This document shows, in pieces, positions 1 to 11,004 of a stretch of 64,000 bases of DNA (positions within the stretch are counted from its first letter, which is position 1; each line of letters opens with the position of its first letter). The stretch lies in assembly GCA_021432605.1 (NCBI GenBank), contig MU271144.1, positions 1,298,606 through 1,362,605 of the forward strand. The letters run 5' to 3'. The DNA is from Coniochaeta sp. PMI_546 (lineage: Eukaryota; Ascomycota; Sordariomycetes; Coniochaetales; Coniochaetaceae). The notes beneath the pieces were generated by a model. That model did not search any database. It was given only the letters and a program-made list of their open reading frames with translations, and had not been told where the DNA came from. The translations under genes and the position numbers were made by a program.

Positions 1-430
1 CAGATGCTCCGATGGTGAAGGTTTGTGACGATGGATTTTGGGCGCCATCTTGCGCGCCGGCATAGATGAGAATGGTGTCCGAAGCTGTGAGGTAGACGGC
101 ACCATGCCATAATCGTTGCTGTGTCACGGGCGCTTGTGGCGTGATGGTCTCCCACTTGCCCGTGGAATATGTGAACTTTTGTAACCCTTGGTAGTCGGGG
201 TTCGTTCCTTTCCCTCCAACGACATAGAATCCGGCCAGTCCTGCGTCCGCGGGAGTAGATCCAACACATGCAGCCCCCGTCACCTTCTCACCCAGCGGTA
301 GTGTCGTCCAATTTCCTCCCGGTATGAGCGGTAATGCCTGGAAAGCATTTTGCGAGTAAGTGTAGAGTGTGTTGTTCCAGATGACAGAACAGATATCGTC
401 CAAAGACACAGGAGGCTTCGGCAGCGGCAT
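1..430 (-). CDS. Kelch-type beta-propeller protein, N-terminal part (runs off left edge)
   Basis: The minus strand encodes an open frame from ATG at 430 to the window edge, about 143 residues. It starts MPLPKPPVSLDD and contains the repeat-like pieces TLYTYSQNAFQALPL, FYVVGGKG and ILIYAGAQDG, which read as kelch/galactose-oxidase-type propeller blades. I recall fungal homologues that start in the same way; many are filed as 'pre-mRNA splicing factor CLF1', a name the propeller does not support. An in-frame TGA lies about 51 nt upstream, so ATG 430 is the first usable start. An alternative is a tiny upstream exon (ATG at 540, donor GTGAGT) spliced to CAG just before CACACTCTGC, which would also stay in frame. 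The C-terminal part lies outside the window. The cellular role is not known from sequence. Confidence 0.75.
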   Translation of the reverse strand, partial: MPLPKPPVSLDDICSVIWNNTLYTYSQNAFQALPLIPGGNWTTLPLGEKVTGAACVGSTPADAGLAGFYVVGGKGTNPDYQGLQKFTYSTGKWETITPQAPVTQQRLWHGAVYLTASDTILIYAGAQDGAQNPSSQTFTIGAS

Positions 431-3099
431 GTTGCAGAGTGTGCTGATGAGTCCGGTCGACCTCAGGGTGCAAGCACAGGTTCAACACCAACGCCCAGGA
501 GGAATCGCCTTTTTTAAATATCGAGGACTCACAAGCGCATCTCGAAGTTTCGGGCTCCAAGACGAGAAAGTAGTTCTGGATGGAGTTCTGAGTCGTCAGG
601 TGTTTCCAAGTTGAGGACACAGGGAAAAAACAATCCGTCAGAGCATGTCACAAAGGAAGCCAGTCATACCAGGTCGAGGCGCGATAAGGGTAGCAGTAGA
701 CGTCGATATCGCCCAACTTCGCTTTGATCGTCCAGCAGAAAGACACTTTGTTCTCGAAGCTAGGAACGCTCAAGGAAGTTCGGTCTGAAATGGTGAGGCA
801 GACAGGTGCTTTGTGTTTCGGCCTGTACAGAAAGAATGGTTTTCCAGAAAGAAGGCCGTCGAGGTCTTGGGATCTGAACAGTGTCGTTGCAGCACAAAGT
901 CGATCCGAAGGCCCGCTAGGTCGGTTGGCTTGAAAGATCTGCGGAACAAGTTTGGATGTGTCGGCCAATTTTTTGAAACGACTTTCTCTGCATGGAAGTC
1001 GGGAATAGAGAAAGTCGGGAAAGAGAAGCAAAAGCAAACAAGGCTCCTGTAGTCCTGAGGGAACAGGTGTCGCAGAATTGAGGTTCAAGCGGTGGAAACG
1101 AAGGGTAGTGTTTCCTAGTCTCTGGCTAAATTCCCGGTCGTCTTGCGTTTGTTTGCTGCGAGCCCCTGGTACATTAACGTCGACAGTATAGGGGATGCAG
1201 AGAGCCTGGTATCGTAGCGTTGGAAGTGTTGGTTGTAGATTAGACGCGTGGAATGAGACGGACGTGAAGCCTTCGCGAAGTTTCGTCCTTGCCCAACACT
1301 TCGCGTGAGCTGTTGGAATGCTCGAAGCTGCAGCAGCAAGAGACAGAGGAATCCAGCAACTTGGGAAATGAGGAAAGACGGTACCGCTAAACTCTACACA
1401 TAGAGGATTGGGAGAGCTTGGCGAGAAGCGAGAAGACGAGGAAGCAGAGGTGAGGTCGGACCGTTGGACAGGGGTCCTACGGAGTGCGTAGGATTGTACT
1501 CCACGCATTCGGGGGAGGTGACAGGGGTACCAGCGAATAGCAGGGCGCCAATGAACAAGGAGGGCATGTCGCGACTCGCCGAAGTAGCCTCTTCTCGCAA
1601 ATACATCCCTTGTCTCGCTTCCATGCGCATTCCAAGCAACGACCGAGTTGTAATTCAGCACGCCAAGGTACATGGGCCATGCAGCCAAACAGTGGCTGGG
1701 ATTTTGGGAACCTCGTCCCTTGCAGCACGGCGAAAGGGGGTTGCACCGAATTGAAAGGAGTCAATTTCGTACCTTCACTAATTACCACAGCAGTGACGGC
1801 CTCGGCCAACAATCATGCTGACAGCTTCATATTCATCTTCGTATAGTATTACTGTAATAGAGAAGCTTGTAAAACTTGACAAACCATCAGTCGCACTACT
1901 TGATAACACAGAATTGCTCGCTCGTCACTGCCGGAGTATGGTGCCATGGTCTTGGTGGCATGGTGGCAAGTCCGAGGCCTCGAACACCTGTTGTTGCACG
2001 ATGAGGTGCCAGTTTGTCCTTTCTTGTCGCTCTGGCCGCCGCTTCGTACTCTGCGAGTCCCCGGGGCCCTGGCACTTCAAGTGACAAGGGGGCGCTGAAC
2101 ACAAGAGGGCCTGCAATACCTCGTAACTTCCATAAAGTAGCACCATTGAGCCAAGAAGTGTTGCACAATTGTAGAACAGTGAGCACATGCGTATGAAATG
2201 ATTCGCCAACAGCCACTGTGGGCCTCAGTAGCCTTGCCCGCTCAAGTCGAGCGTTCGGGAGGCGGCGAGACGCTTGTCGAATGATCCGGCGGTAGCAGAT
2301 CGGGGAGGGCGCTATTGTTGTTACTGACGTGACATTTGTGCAAAGGTCGATGCTCACAATTATCAACTTAGCGCTGATATTCAATTGACTCCCAAGCTTA
2401 CAGGTTCAGACATGCTGTGCATTGACAAACGGAAGAGTCATTTTAGCACCTTCTCAAGGGACCTGGATTTGCCGTGATGCTCGTGCTGACGGTGCTTGGA
2501 CGTGTACCACCAAAAGGAACATAATCCACGACTGGTTGGCAAAGTGGAAACAAAGCACGTTTGTCTCCACTGCGCTTCGTCCCTGCCTGGGGGCGCTGCA
2601 CTAACATCTGAAACGCGTCGACTCGATCCCTGCATCTGCATTGCACCTGAGCCAAGTCGACCGGCGGAGAGCGCTCGAGAAATGGCGGAGCCTTCGCAAC
2701 GGATCATTCGTCAACAGTTGACGAATAACAAGTTATGCTTACGAGATTGCACGCCCTGGGTGTGATTTGTAAGGCTCGGCTATAAGGTGAAATTACTAGT
2801 GTGTCCGGTCAAGGGTTAGGGGCCACCCCTAACCCTGAATCTATATTTCCGATTCACTACTTACCTGCCCTAGGCCTGGTTCTACACGTGTACCGGTAAA
2901 ACCATTAGAAAAGTGGTCACATGATCGTAGATAAGCCTTATCGGCAAACCACCATTCTTAATTTGGACTAGCTGTAATTACATACGTGTCTTGGAGGGCG
3001 TACAGTACATGTACGACGTCAACTGCATTTCACAGAAGGTCCTACTTATTCAAATCTAGGTCCAGCTATCCTACTGCTCCCTTCCCCTGTCTGTCCAAG
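431..3099. other. Intergenic, no confident gene; long leader/promoter region
   Basis: This stretch separates the divergent kelch gene and NAD+ synthetase. On the minus strand it is rich in C/T runs, as expected for a fungal leader. A stop-free frame of 346 codons (648-1688, minus) has no recognisable domain and is probably not coding. A telomere-like inverted repeat lies at 2812-2836. The last 100 bases before 3100 are the likely leader of the NAD+ synthetase. Confidence 0.5.
2812..2836. repeat. Perfect 11-bp inverted repeat with telomere-like core
   Basis: AGGGTTAGGGG (2812-2822) is followed by the three bases CCA and then by its exact reverse complement CCCCTAACCCT (2826-2836). Each arm holds one TTAGGG unit, pointing head to head. 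It may be a remnant of a transposon end, a telomere-derived insertion, or a short hairpin. No second copy was seen in the window. Confidence 0.7.
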
Positions 3100-5770
3100 A
3101 TGGCACCGCTCATCACTCTTGCGACATGCTCGCTCAATCAATGGGCGCTAGACTGGGAGGGCAACCTCGGTAGGATAAAGAAGAGCATCCTCAAGGCCAA
3201 GGAGGCCGGAGCGACATTGCGAGTTGGCCCAGAGTTGGAAGTAAGTGGTTATGGTTGGTAAGTCATCATTGCCATACTGATACAACATATGTACTCATTC
3301 CCGATTGTAGTCTTGACCACTTCCTCGAGTCTGATACCTACGATCATGCGTTAGACATGCTCTTCAGTATCCTGACGGACTCGGCGCTCTACGGTATCCT
3401 CATTGATGTTGGCTTGCCCATCATGCACAGAGGCTGCCGATATAACAGTCGTGCCATCATTCTTGATGGAAAGCTCCTGTGTCTACGCCCCAAAATTTAC
3501 CTGGCCAATGACGGGTATGTCTGTTTGATATGAATGAGGCTCGGCGGTACGCAACGCCAAGGAGTTACAGCCCCGATCCTTCGACAGAATGGCCTTGTCA
3601 TTCAATATGGCAATATGTTGACTTCGTTGCTGCAGGAACTTTAGAGAAAATCGATTCTTCACTCCGTGGAACAGGCCAAGACATGTCGAAAAATATAATC
3701 TTCCGCCTCTGCTCGCACAAGTTCAGGGGACCCGCCAGGTACCCATTGGCGATGTCATTTTGTCGCTCAATGATACAACTCTCTCCGCCGAAACTTGTGA
3801 GGAGCTTTTCACGCCACAGGCACCTCACATCAACATGTACGTCTGTGTCAGTGGCAACAGTAGTGGGGTTATCTCCGCGACAATAGTCTCTCTACCTGCT
3901 CCCGTACAGATGCGGCCCTTTTACATGTAGCTGACTGACCTTGTTACAGGGCTCTCAACGGTGTAGAGATTTTCACGAACAGTTCCGGATCGCATCACAG
4001 CCTACGGAAGCTCGATGAACGAATCTCCCTGATCCAGGAGGCCACACGCAAGAATGGTGGCATTTACTTGTACGCAAATCAGTCAGGTATATTATGATCC
4101 GATCTCATTCCGCTCGATATTCCTATCCTGACATCTCCAAGGTTGCGACGGTGATCGACTGCTTTATGACGGATGCTCAATGATTATGGTTAATGGCGAA
4201 ATCGTGGCCCAGGGCTCGCAGTTCAGCTTGGAAGATGTTGAAATCGTGACTGCGACTGTCGATCTCGAAGAGGTGCGATCCTACCGCTTCGCACCTTCTC
4301 GCAACTTTCAGGCCACACAAGCACCGGTTTACGAGAGGATAGAGGTCGACTTCACACTTGGTCACGACAATATCGATGCCCTTGAAGTTCCTACTCCTGC
4401 CAGACCGCCTAGGTATCACCTCCCTGAGGAAGAAATTGTACGTACACCCGCGCGTGACAGGAATTAAGTTACTGACAATCCATATTTCTAGGCTCTCGGT
4501 CCAGCGTGCTGGCTCTGGGACTACTGTGAGTTTCTCTAACTTTATCTCTGGCACACATAGTACCACACATGGTCTTCCCATCTGTTTGAGATTGATATTG
4601 ACTACTTATCCACAGTACGACGAAGCAAGGCTGCAGGATATCTGGTTCCTCTCTCGGGAGGAATTGACTCGTGCGCAACAGCCACCATTGTCTACAGTAT
4701 GTGTCGACTCGTGGTTCGGGCTATCAAAGCCGGTAACGAGGAGACAATTGCCGATGTCAAGAGGATCGCCGCATTCTCCAAGACGCTGCCCGAGACCCCT
4801 GAGGAGTTCTGCAACCAAATCTTCCACACGGTCTATATGGGCATGGCCAACCAAAGCAGCAAGGAAACCCGCCAGCGCGCCAAGGATCTGGCCGCCCGCA
4901 TTGGCAGCTACCACACAGACATGAACATCGACGACACCTTCCACGCCACCAAGGGCTTGCTCACGCAGGGTACGGGATTTGAGCCCAAGTTCAAGGTTCA
5001 CGGAGGCTCCGTTACCGAGAACTTGGCTCTGCAAAACATCCAAGCTCGCAGCCGCATGGTGATTGCCTACTATTACGCGCAGATGTTGCCGACGGTTCGT
5101 CAGCGGCCGGGGGGAGGCAGTCTGCTCGTTCTGGGGTCCAGCAACGTCGACGAGTGCCTCCGGGGATATCTTACTAAGTACGACTGCAGCTCTGCCGATA
5201 TCAACCCGATCGGATCCATCAGCAAGACGGACCTCAAGCGGTTCATTGCCTGGGCGTCCAAGAGCTTCGATATGCCTATCCTCGAGGAATTCATCCATGC
5301 TATTCCTACGGCTGAGCTCGAGCCTATCACCGAAGACTACGTCCAAAGCGATGAGGTCGATATGGGCATGACCTATGCCGAACTCTCCCGCTTCGGCACA
5401 CTACGCAAGCAACATAAGCTAGGACCGTACGGTATGTTCTTGAGGCTGCTCAACGAGTGGGGCGGCGACGGCAAGCTCAGCCCACGCGAGATTGCCGACA
5501 AGGTCAAGCGCTTTCATCACTACCACTTCATCAACCGACACAAGCAGACTGTTGCCACGCCCGCGTACCAGTAAGTCAAGAGCCAAATCCAGAGGATAGA
5601 GCTTCTGAGCTTGGGGCTAACACAACGGTCGCAGCGCGGAAGCATATAGTCCTGACGACCATAGATTTGATTTACGTCCCTTCCTCTATCCGCCGGCGTT
5701 CGAGAGCTGGTCGTTCAAGAAGATTGATGAGAGAGTTGCGGCTTTAGAGAAGACTTTAGGGCGGAAGTAG
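3100..5770 (+). CDS. QNS1: Glutamine-dependent NAD+ synthetase
   Basis: This enzyme catalyses the last step of NAD+ synthesis: it amidates deamido-NAD+ using ammonia from glutamine, with ATP. I read eight exons: 3100-3257, 3311-3514, 3636-3836, 3950-4086, 4142-4437, 4492-4525, 4616-5570 and 5635-5770. They sum to 2121 nt (706 aa), close to the yeast Qns1 length. The N-terminal nitrilase-type glutaminase domain shows the [11 protein letters not shown] glutamate, the lysine in [10 protein letters not shown] and the cysteine in ETCEELFTP. The C-terminal synthetase domain shows the pyrophosphate-binding [11 protein letters not shown], then [21 protein letters not shown] and NRHKQTV. Introns have standard donors; the intron ending at 4141 has a weak CCAAG acceptor, but the join GGT-TGC gives the conserved GCDGDR. 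The product is expected to be cytosolic. The orthology is certain and exon edges are well fixed by frame. Confidence 0.95.
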
Positions 5771-6896
5771 CTGAGACATGAGGGCACCGGGATTGATTTC
5801 TTCTTCTATAATTGTAGACTCTCATCTCGACATGACTGAATGTGGATGTCCTTCCTCCTGCGTGCACAGTGAGATGATCGGACAGAACGCCTCTGGCAAA
5901 ATTCACTGTCTTCCTGAGAAGACGTGTGGCATTAACAACTGGTGAAAAGTGAACTGCAATCTTGATGTTTGGACGATGCTTTGTAAGTCAGAATTGCAGG
6001 ACTTCTTCTGGGCCTGGCAAGGGGCAGCAGTGTTCGTCGAGAAACATCTGAGAAGGCCCTGAGTGCGGTTTTGCCTTTAAATCGAGAGATACAGTAGCAC
6101 AGCTGCCTAGGATCCAGTTCTTGGGGCCACTTCACTGTATTCTTAGGCCGGCCCATATTCTTGTTACTGTTCCCTCAGTCCTCTGGTGTATAAAGGCTGG
6201 TCAGAGGTCCCAGACTCCACTACACAACAGTACCACAGCCAGGTAGCTGTGTTTAGTCTCGCTGCGTTTAGTCTCGCTGTGTTTAGTCCACGGCGACCGG
6301 CATCATCATTCTATTGATATCCATTCGGGTCGAGCGTCAATATGGTTGCTTGTTGAGCCATTGCTGAAGGGCTTGAAGCATACAACACGTATTTCAATAG
6401 GCTATTCGGTGTTGACCGGACAATAACACGAAATGTACGCATCCCCTTCCCGCCGCTCCCGTAGAGGCGCGAGATGATGCTCTGTACGGCGATTGCATGC
6501 GTAGATCTCTCACAGGCCACCCAATCAAGTGACGCAGAACGGTGTCCAGGTGATGATGGTTGGTTAAGCGCTTGTAGCGTTGTCGACAGACATCGTGTAG
6601 CTTGCCGTTTCTCAACTGGCCTACAATTTTACACTAAAGGCGCGCGGCTCAGATTTCAATTGACTCAGGAATGTCATCCTCGTTTAAAGTCGAGAATTTA
6701 TGAAGACTACCTTACCTTTCCTAACGTACTGGGTTATCACCAAACGGCACAAAGTCCTGCGCGAGGAGGGGCATTCAAAAGCACACGACACACCAGCTGA
6801 TACAAAGGAGTATATGTGAAGACCACGGCCTGCATACCTAGGGACCATCCCGGCTGTTGAAATGAATGCAACGGCATCCATACCGGGCGCTTGCAT
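5771..6896. other. Intergenic between converging NAD+ synthetase and MPH1
   Basis: The stretch holds the 3' ends of two convergent genes and no recognisable coding region. A GTATAAAGG box near 6187-6195 with a downstream CCACTACACAAC stretch resembles a core promoter, but no gene follows on the plus strand. A 15-bp tandem repeat starts at 6251. Confidence 0.5.
6251..6289. repeat. Short tandem repeat, 15-bp unit
   Basis: The unit GTTTAGTCTCGCTGY occurs twice exactly in tandem (6251-6265, 6266-6280) and is followed by a partial third copy, GTTTAGTCC. No function is implied; it is a minor local duplication. Confidence 0.8.
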
Positions 6897-9800
6897 TCAA
6901 TCATCATCACTATCAGCCAAGACTCGGCGCCTTTTCGTAGCTACAGGCCTAAGTACAATATCGTCATCATTTACTTCACTCTCATCCTCTCTTGTAACGA
7001 CCGGCAACGTCTTCCGTTTGGCCGCATAGCCGCTGCTACCCTTGGTGAAAAGCTCATCAATGTCCGGGAGCCCCCCGTTGCTGTCCTGAGTATCGGTCAA
7101 GTCCATCCAGCCAGAGAAGCGGGCATCGTCCGCAGGCGCCCCGTGGCTTCGCTCCACAGCCTTACTCGTGGACGAGGGCAGGCCCGACGGCGGCGACCCA
7201 GATGTAGGAGCAGTCGACTGAACACTCGGTAGACTTGATGGTATACTTGATATCGGCTGATCATCCCCAACCACGAAGTCTGCAAGGTCAGCGCCACTGT
7301 CTGATCCATCTGTGTCGTTGATATCACTCGTGCGTTCACAATCGTCTCCGAGGTCTTCAAGATGGTCGCCTTTCCTCTTGAGCCGAGTCCGTCCCCGCTG
7401 TGCCTTCCGACCTCCTCTACTGGACCTGGCCGCCGTCCGCCCGCGGACTCTGCCGCGGGCAGGTGGCGCCGTCCTTTCCACTTCTTCGGCGTCGGATGTA
7501 TCTTCCTCGTCATTGTCGTCATCGTCATCGTCCTGGCTGTCGATGAGTGCAAGGACGCTCTGCTTGTTTTTCTTCGTTGACGTTCCAGTTGTTTCGCGCC
7601 TGGGAAGAGCCTCCCTCACTAAGCTTTCCTGTTCCGCATTGCGAGAGACGCCTGATGAGCCGCGAGATGAATCACAGCGGGCAAACGGCGGGACTTTGAT
7701 TCGTTTCCACTCACTTTCATCATACTCGCCGTATGGTTGCACGTACCGATCAACCACGTCCTGAGACTTGCCCAAAAGCCTAAACAGTCGTACACATCTC
7801 TTTGTGTGAGCACCATGCTTCAACTTGGCCGTAGGTCGCAGGCTTCGCTGTGAATGCGGATATTTGGTGACGTCGGGCAGGGCAATTTCTTCCGAATTGG
7901 CACCTTGGTACGGAACGTACTTGTAGACAACAGCAAGTTCCGCCGCCTGGCTCTTACTGAGGCATACGCTTTCCACTGTAGGAATGTCTGCCGCTTGCTC
8001 TTCAACCACTGGTGCCGGCTCATTTCCTGCTCTTGCTTTTCTGGGTCGATCGAGAAGACTAGACACCGTCTTGAATCCGGTTTCTGCCCCGTCCGGCATG
8101 TGAAACTTCTTCTTCGCCGGCTTCTTCCTCAACCCGGCAGCAGTCTTCCTCGGTTCCGGGAGGGATCTATCTTGGGTGTTCTCAATGGGGATATCGACAA
8201 GACGTTTGTCCACCTCCGGGCGAATGTCTGGTGGCACAATTCGAGACGACAGGTCGTGACGAAAGGCGAAGCGGGAACCGCTTTCAATCATCTTCTGCAT
8301 CTTTTCGTAGTTGTCTTTGGATTCGGCAAACTTCTCTTCTTCCCTCCCTCTCATGAGTAGCAGAACGATCTTGCCAGCCCGCTTTCTTCCTGTCCGGCCC
8401 ATGCGTTGCAGCATGCGTATAGGCGAAGACGAAGCATCGTAACAGACGATGAGGTCAACCTGACCGATGTCGAGGCCCTCCTCACCAATAGAAGTCGCCA
8501 CGAGAACATTGAAGCCGCCAGTCTTGAACCGCTCAATGGTCTCGATCTGTTGTTTCTGCTTCATGCCCTCGCTGCGCTTCGAATCCGCTTGACCCACAAA
8601 GACGGCAGCGCTGATCAGCGGTTTGTGAACGTTGAGTGCGCGAACAATACCTTCGGCGCTATCCCTGTACTCACTAAACACAATAGCCCGCGTGCTCGAT
8701 CCTTGCCCGGCATCCATGAAGTGGTTGAGCAGCGTATCGCAGAGGTAGGTCATTTTGGGATGCCCAATGAAGTTGGGCAACTTCAACCACTTCTCTATTG
8801 TACTCATCATCTCTTGAAAGTTGGGATCTTTGAGAAGTTGGTTCTTCATCTTGGGCCCTTTGTCTCCTCGCTCTTCGACCTCACTACGAAAATCCTTGAG
8901 ATTGTCATAGAACGGCTGTATGCCGTGGTAATTAAGTAGCTTGATCGAATGGGCCAGCCCTTGGAGCATGGAAAAGACCGCATGGGTAGCGAACCTCAAG
9001 CCTTGATTGGCATGTCGGCCAGGCCCGCTCATCCAAGCTTCTTGAGTTTTCCGAAGGCCAAACGTGGTCAAACTCATAGGATCGCGCCCCCAATAAATGT
9101 TTTGCTGAGAGAGCTTGTCCACAAAAGGCTTGAGAGCTTTGGAAAATAGCTCCTGAATCCGCAGAATCTCATCTGACGGTTCCAATGTGACAATATCCTC
9201 CTTTCTCGAGTGGACGTACTGCCTGATATCGATGGACTCCTCAGTACGGATTTCGACATGGGATATTTCTAGATTGTCAATGACCTGTTGGACAGCCTCA
9301 ACTTTCGACCCGGGGGTTGCGGTGAGAGCAATGACCCGGAAACTCCTGGAAAAGCGACGGATAAACTCCACAACCTTGACGTATGCGTAGTCGCCCGTTG
9401 CTCTATGGGCCTCATCGACAACCAGGAGCACGATGGACTTCGGATCGGCATATCCTTTGGAGAGATCGTTTATCAATGTCTGTGGTGTCATGAAGAATAG
9501 TCGTTTGCTCTCCCACTCTCCCTCGCGAAGGACAGGTGGAGTTTCGCCCGTTAAGAGAGTCGTTTCGGATCGAGGAATGCCCGCGATATTAAGACATGCC
9601 TCGACTTGTTGAGATACTAGGGGCTTGGTGGGTGCCACGAAGACAATCTTGGCTTTTTGAGTCCAACGGTAGAAGTTCAGCATGATAGCTGCAGAGATGA
9701 ATGTCTTGCCCAACCCGGTTGGAAGTGAGACAAGAGTGTTGTTGAAAAGTCCAGTTTTCACGATGCTGAACTGATAGTCTCGTATGGCGCCAAGATTCGT

Positions 9801-10286
9801 CGGATAAACCCATGTCTTCAGAGCTTCTGGATTCAAAGCATGATGGGTGGGAATCTCAGGTGGTTGATCGGCGCGAAAGGGTCTGTTACTGAGAGTCTGG
9901 GACGGCCTCTGACTTTCATCCCGGACTGACCGACCAAACAAGGTGGTCTGTCGGAAGGACTGTGATCGAACCACAGGTAACTGAGAGGGACGCGCGGACA
10001 ACGCAGGTACCCTAGGCTGCTGGACCACGGCGTGCCCTGTTTCTTCAAACCCATCTGATGCATCTGAGAGGAAGTCATCCAAATCAAGGTCAACCGTCGT
10101 ATTTGTTATAGACTCCTATAGCAGAGTTAGCCTGACAGAAGCGGAACATGTTTGCATTAGATTTACAAATGATGGTCTTGTCGATGGGGTTGAGTGCGTT
10201 GTGAGTCGAGGCGAAGGGTCCTGAGCCTGGTCGAAAGCCAACATCAGGTCCTCGTCAGAAATATCGTCATAATCATCCTCGCCCAT
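6897..10286 (-). CDS. MPH1: FANCM-family ATP-dependent DNA helicase Mph1
   Basis: Mph1 is a 3'-5' DNA helicase that remodels stalled forks and dissociates D-loops during recombinational repair in the nucleus. Two exons fit: 10286-10167 and 10115-6897, joined over a 51-nt intron with donor GTAAAT, branch GCTAAC and acceptor TATAG. This gives 1112 aa, the usual family length. The N-terminus begins [20 protein letters not shown], the typical acidic start. The helicase core has Walker A PTGLGKT (about residue 174), the DEAH box in [15 protein letters not shown] (about 275), LTATPG, and motif [12 protein letters not shown] (about 610). The C-terminal third is disordered, with acidic and basic runs and a terminal DSDDD. 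A candidate MCB site lies about 100 bp upstream of the start. The start is fixed by homology, since the larger exon has no suitable ATG at its beginning. Confidence 0.93.
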
Positions 10287-10377
10287 GTCGCCGATTTCAT
10301 CTTCCTCACGAGGGCGTAAACGTAAAAGCGTGGTGTCAAATGCCACAGTGAGGATATGGATGTTGCAAAGACGTAAG

Positions 10378-10391
10378 CGCGTCTAGACGCG
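10378..10391. repeat. Palindrome CGCGTCTAGACGCG (first copy)
   Basis: This 14-bp perfect palindrome, about 90 bp upstream of the MPH1 start, has an identical copy at 50234-50247. It overlaps an ACGCGT box on its right side. Confidence 0.75.
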
Positions 10392-10392
10392 T
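10387..10392. promoter_or_regulatory. Candidate MCB (MBF) box ACGCGT upstream of MPH1
   Basis: ACGCGT is the MluI cell-cycle box bound by the MBF (Mbp1-Swi6) factor at G1/S genes in yeasts. It lies about 100 bp upstream of the MPH1 start, inside the larger palindromic stretch CGCGTCTAGACGCG. S-phase control would suit a fork-repair helicase. The match is exact but short, so this is an inference. Confidence 0.4.
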
Positions 10393-11004
10393 TACAGTCT
10401 GTCACGGCTATCACCAAATCACATGACGAATGTCAGTGACGTTCTTGAGAGTTAATGAGATACACTAGCTGTATATGGTAAGGTGCATCGTAGGCACCAA
10501 CCTCAACTCTGACTAACCGGAAGCTGGCCCCGCCAAAGGTGCTTCTGACTCCACTTGCTATTGTTTGCACTGACGAAACTTCGGAACTTCGAACTTCTGC
10601 TTGCAGTTAACCTTGTCGCTTTCATGTCTGGGCTTTGTCTTTTGACCTTCCTTCCCAATCGACTTCCATACCATCTAACCGCCCTCTTTCTCTTTTCAAC
10701 TGAGGCGTTTCTTTCACGAGTCCGAACTCTTTGAAAGCCCTAGTCTGCTTTCCCTTCCGGCCGCCGACCCAAACGTGACTCTCACGACATCACCACATTC
10801 TCCGTCTCGCCAAAGTCAGCGCGAACCACTTCTTCCCTCACGAGTCACCTTCATTCCCTCCGCGCATGTAGCGCGATCATATTTTATTTGTCGGCCGTAG
10901 GGACTGTGTCTGCAGTTCGCCTGCCTGCCTGCCTGCCTGCCAGCCATCTCGATAACACGAACCGTTTATCGACGTTAATATCCTCCATACTATCGAGATT
11001 CAGC

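Larger units (their letters stand above)
10287..11004. other. Divergent promoter region of MPH1 and MEX67
   Basis: This 0.7 kb serves both genes. It contains the palindrome at 10378-10391 with an ACGCGT box, a long CT-rich leader on the MEX67 side, and a run of CCTG tetranucleotides near 10919-10942. No coding sequence was recognised. Confidence 0.6.

Noticed and set aside
1-430. Naming the kelch gene CLF1 (splicing factor)
   Set aside because: Clf1 proteins consist of HAT repeats; this sequence is a beta-propeller, so the database name looks like a transferred error.
1394-1639. Minus frame with a signal-peptide-like start (MPSLFIGALLFAGTPVTS)
   Set aside because: The hydrophobic run is short, the rest has no cysteine pattern or domain, and it overlaps other open frames in the same C/T-rich leader.
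6187-6240. TATA-like box and leader-like sequence
   Set aside because: No coding region follows on that strand before the MPH1 3' end.
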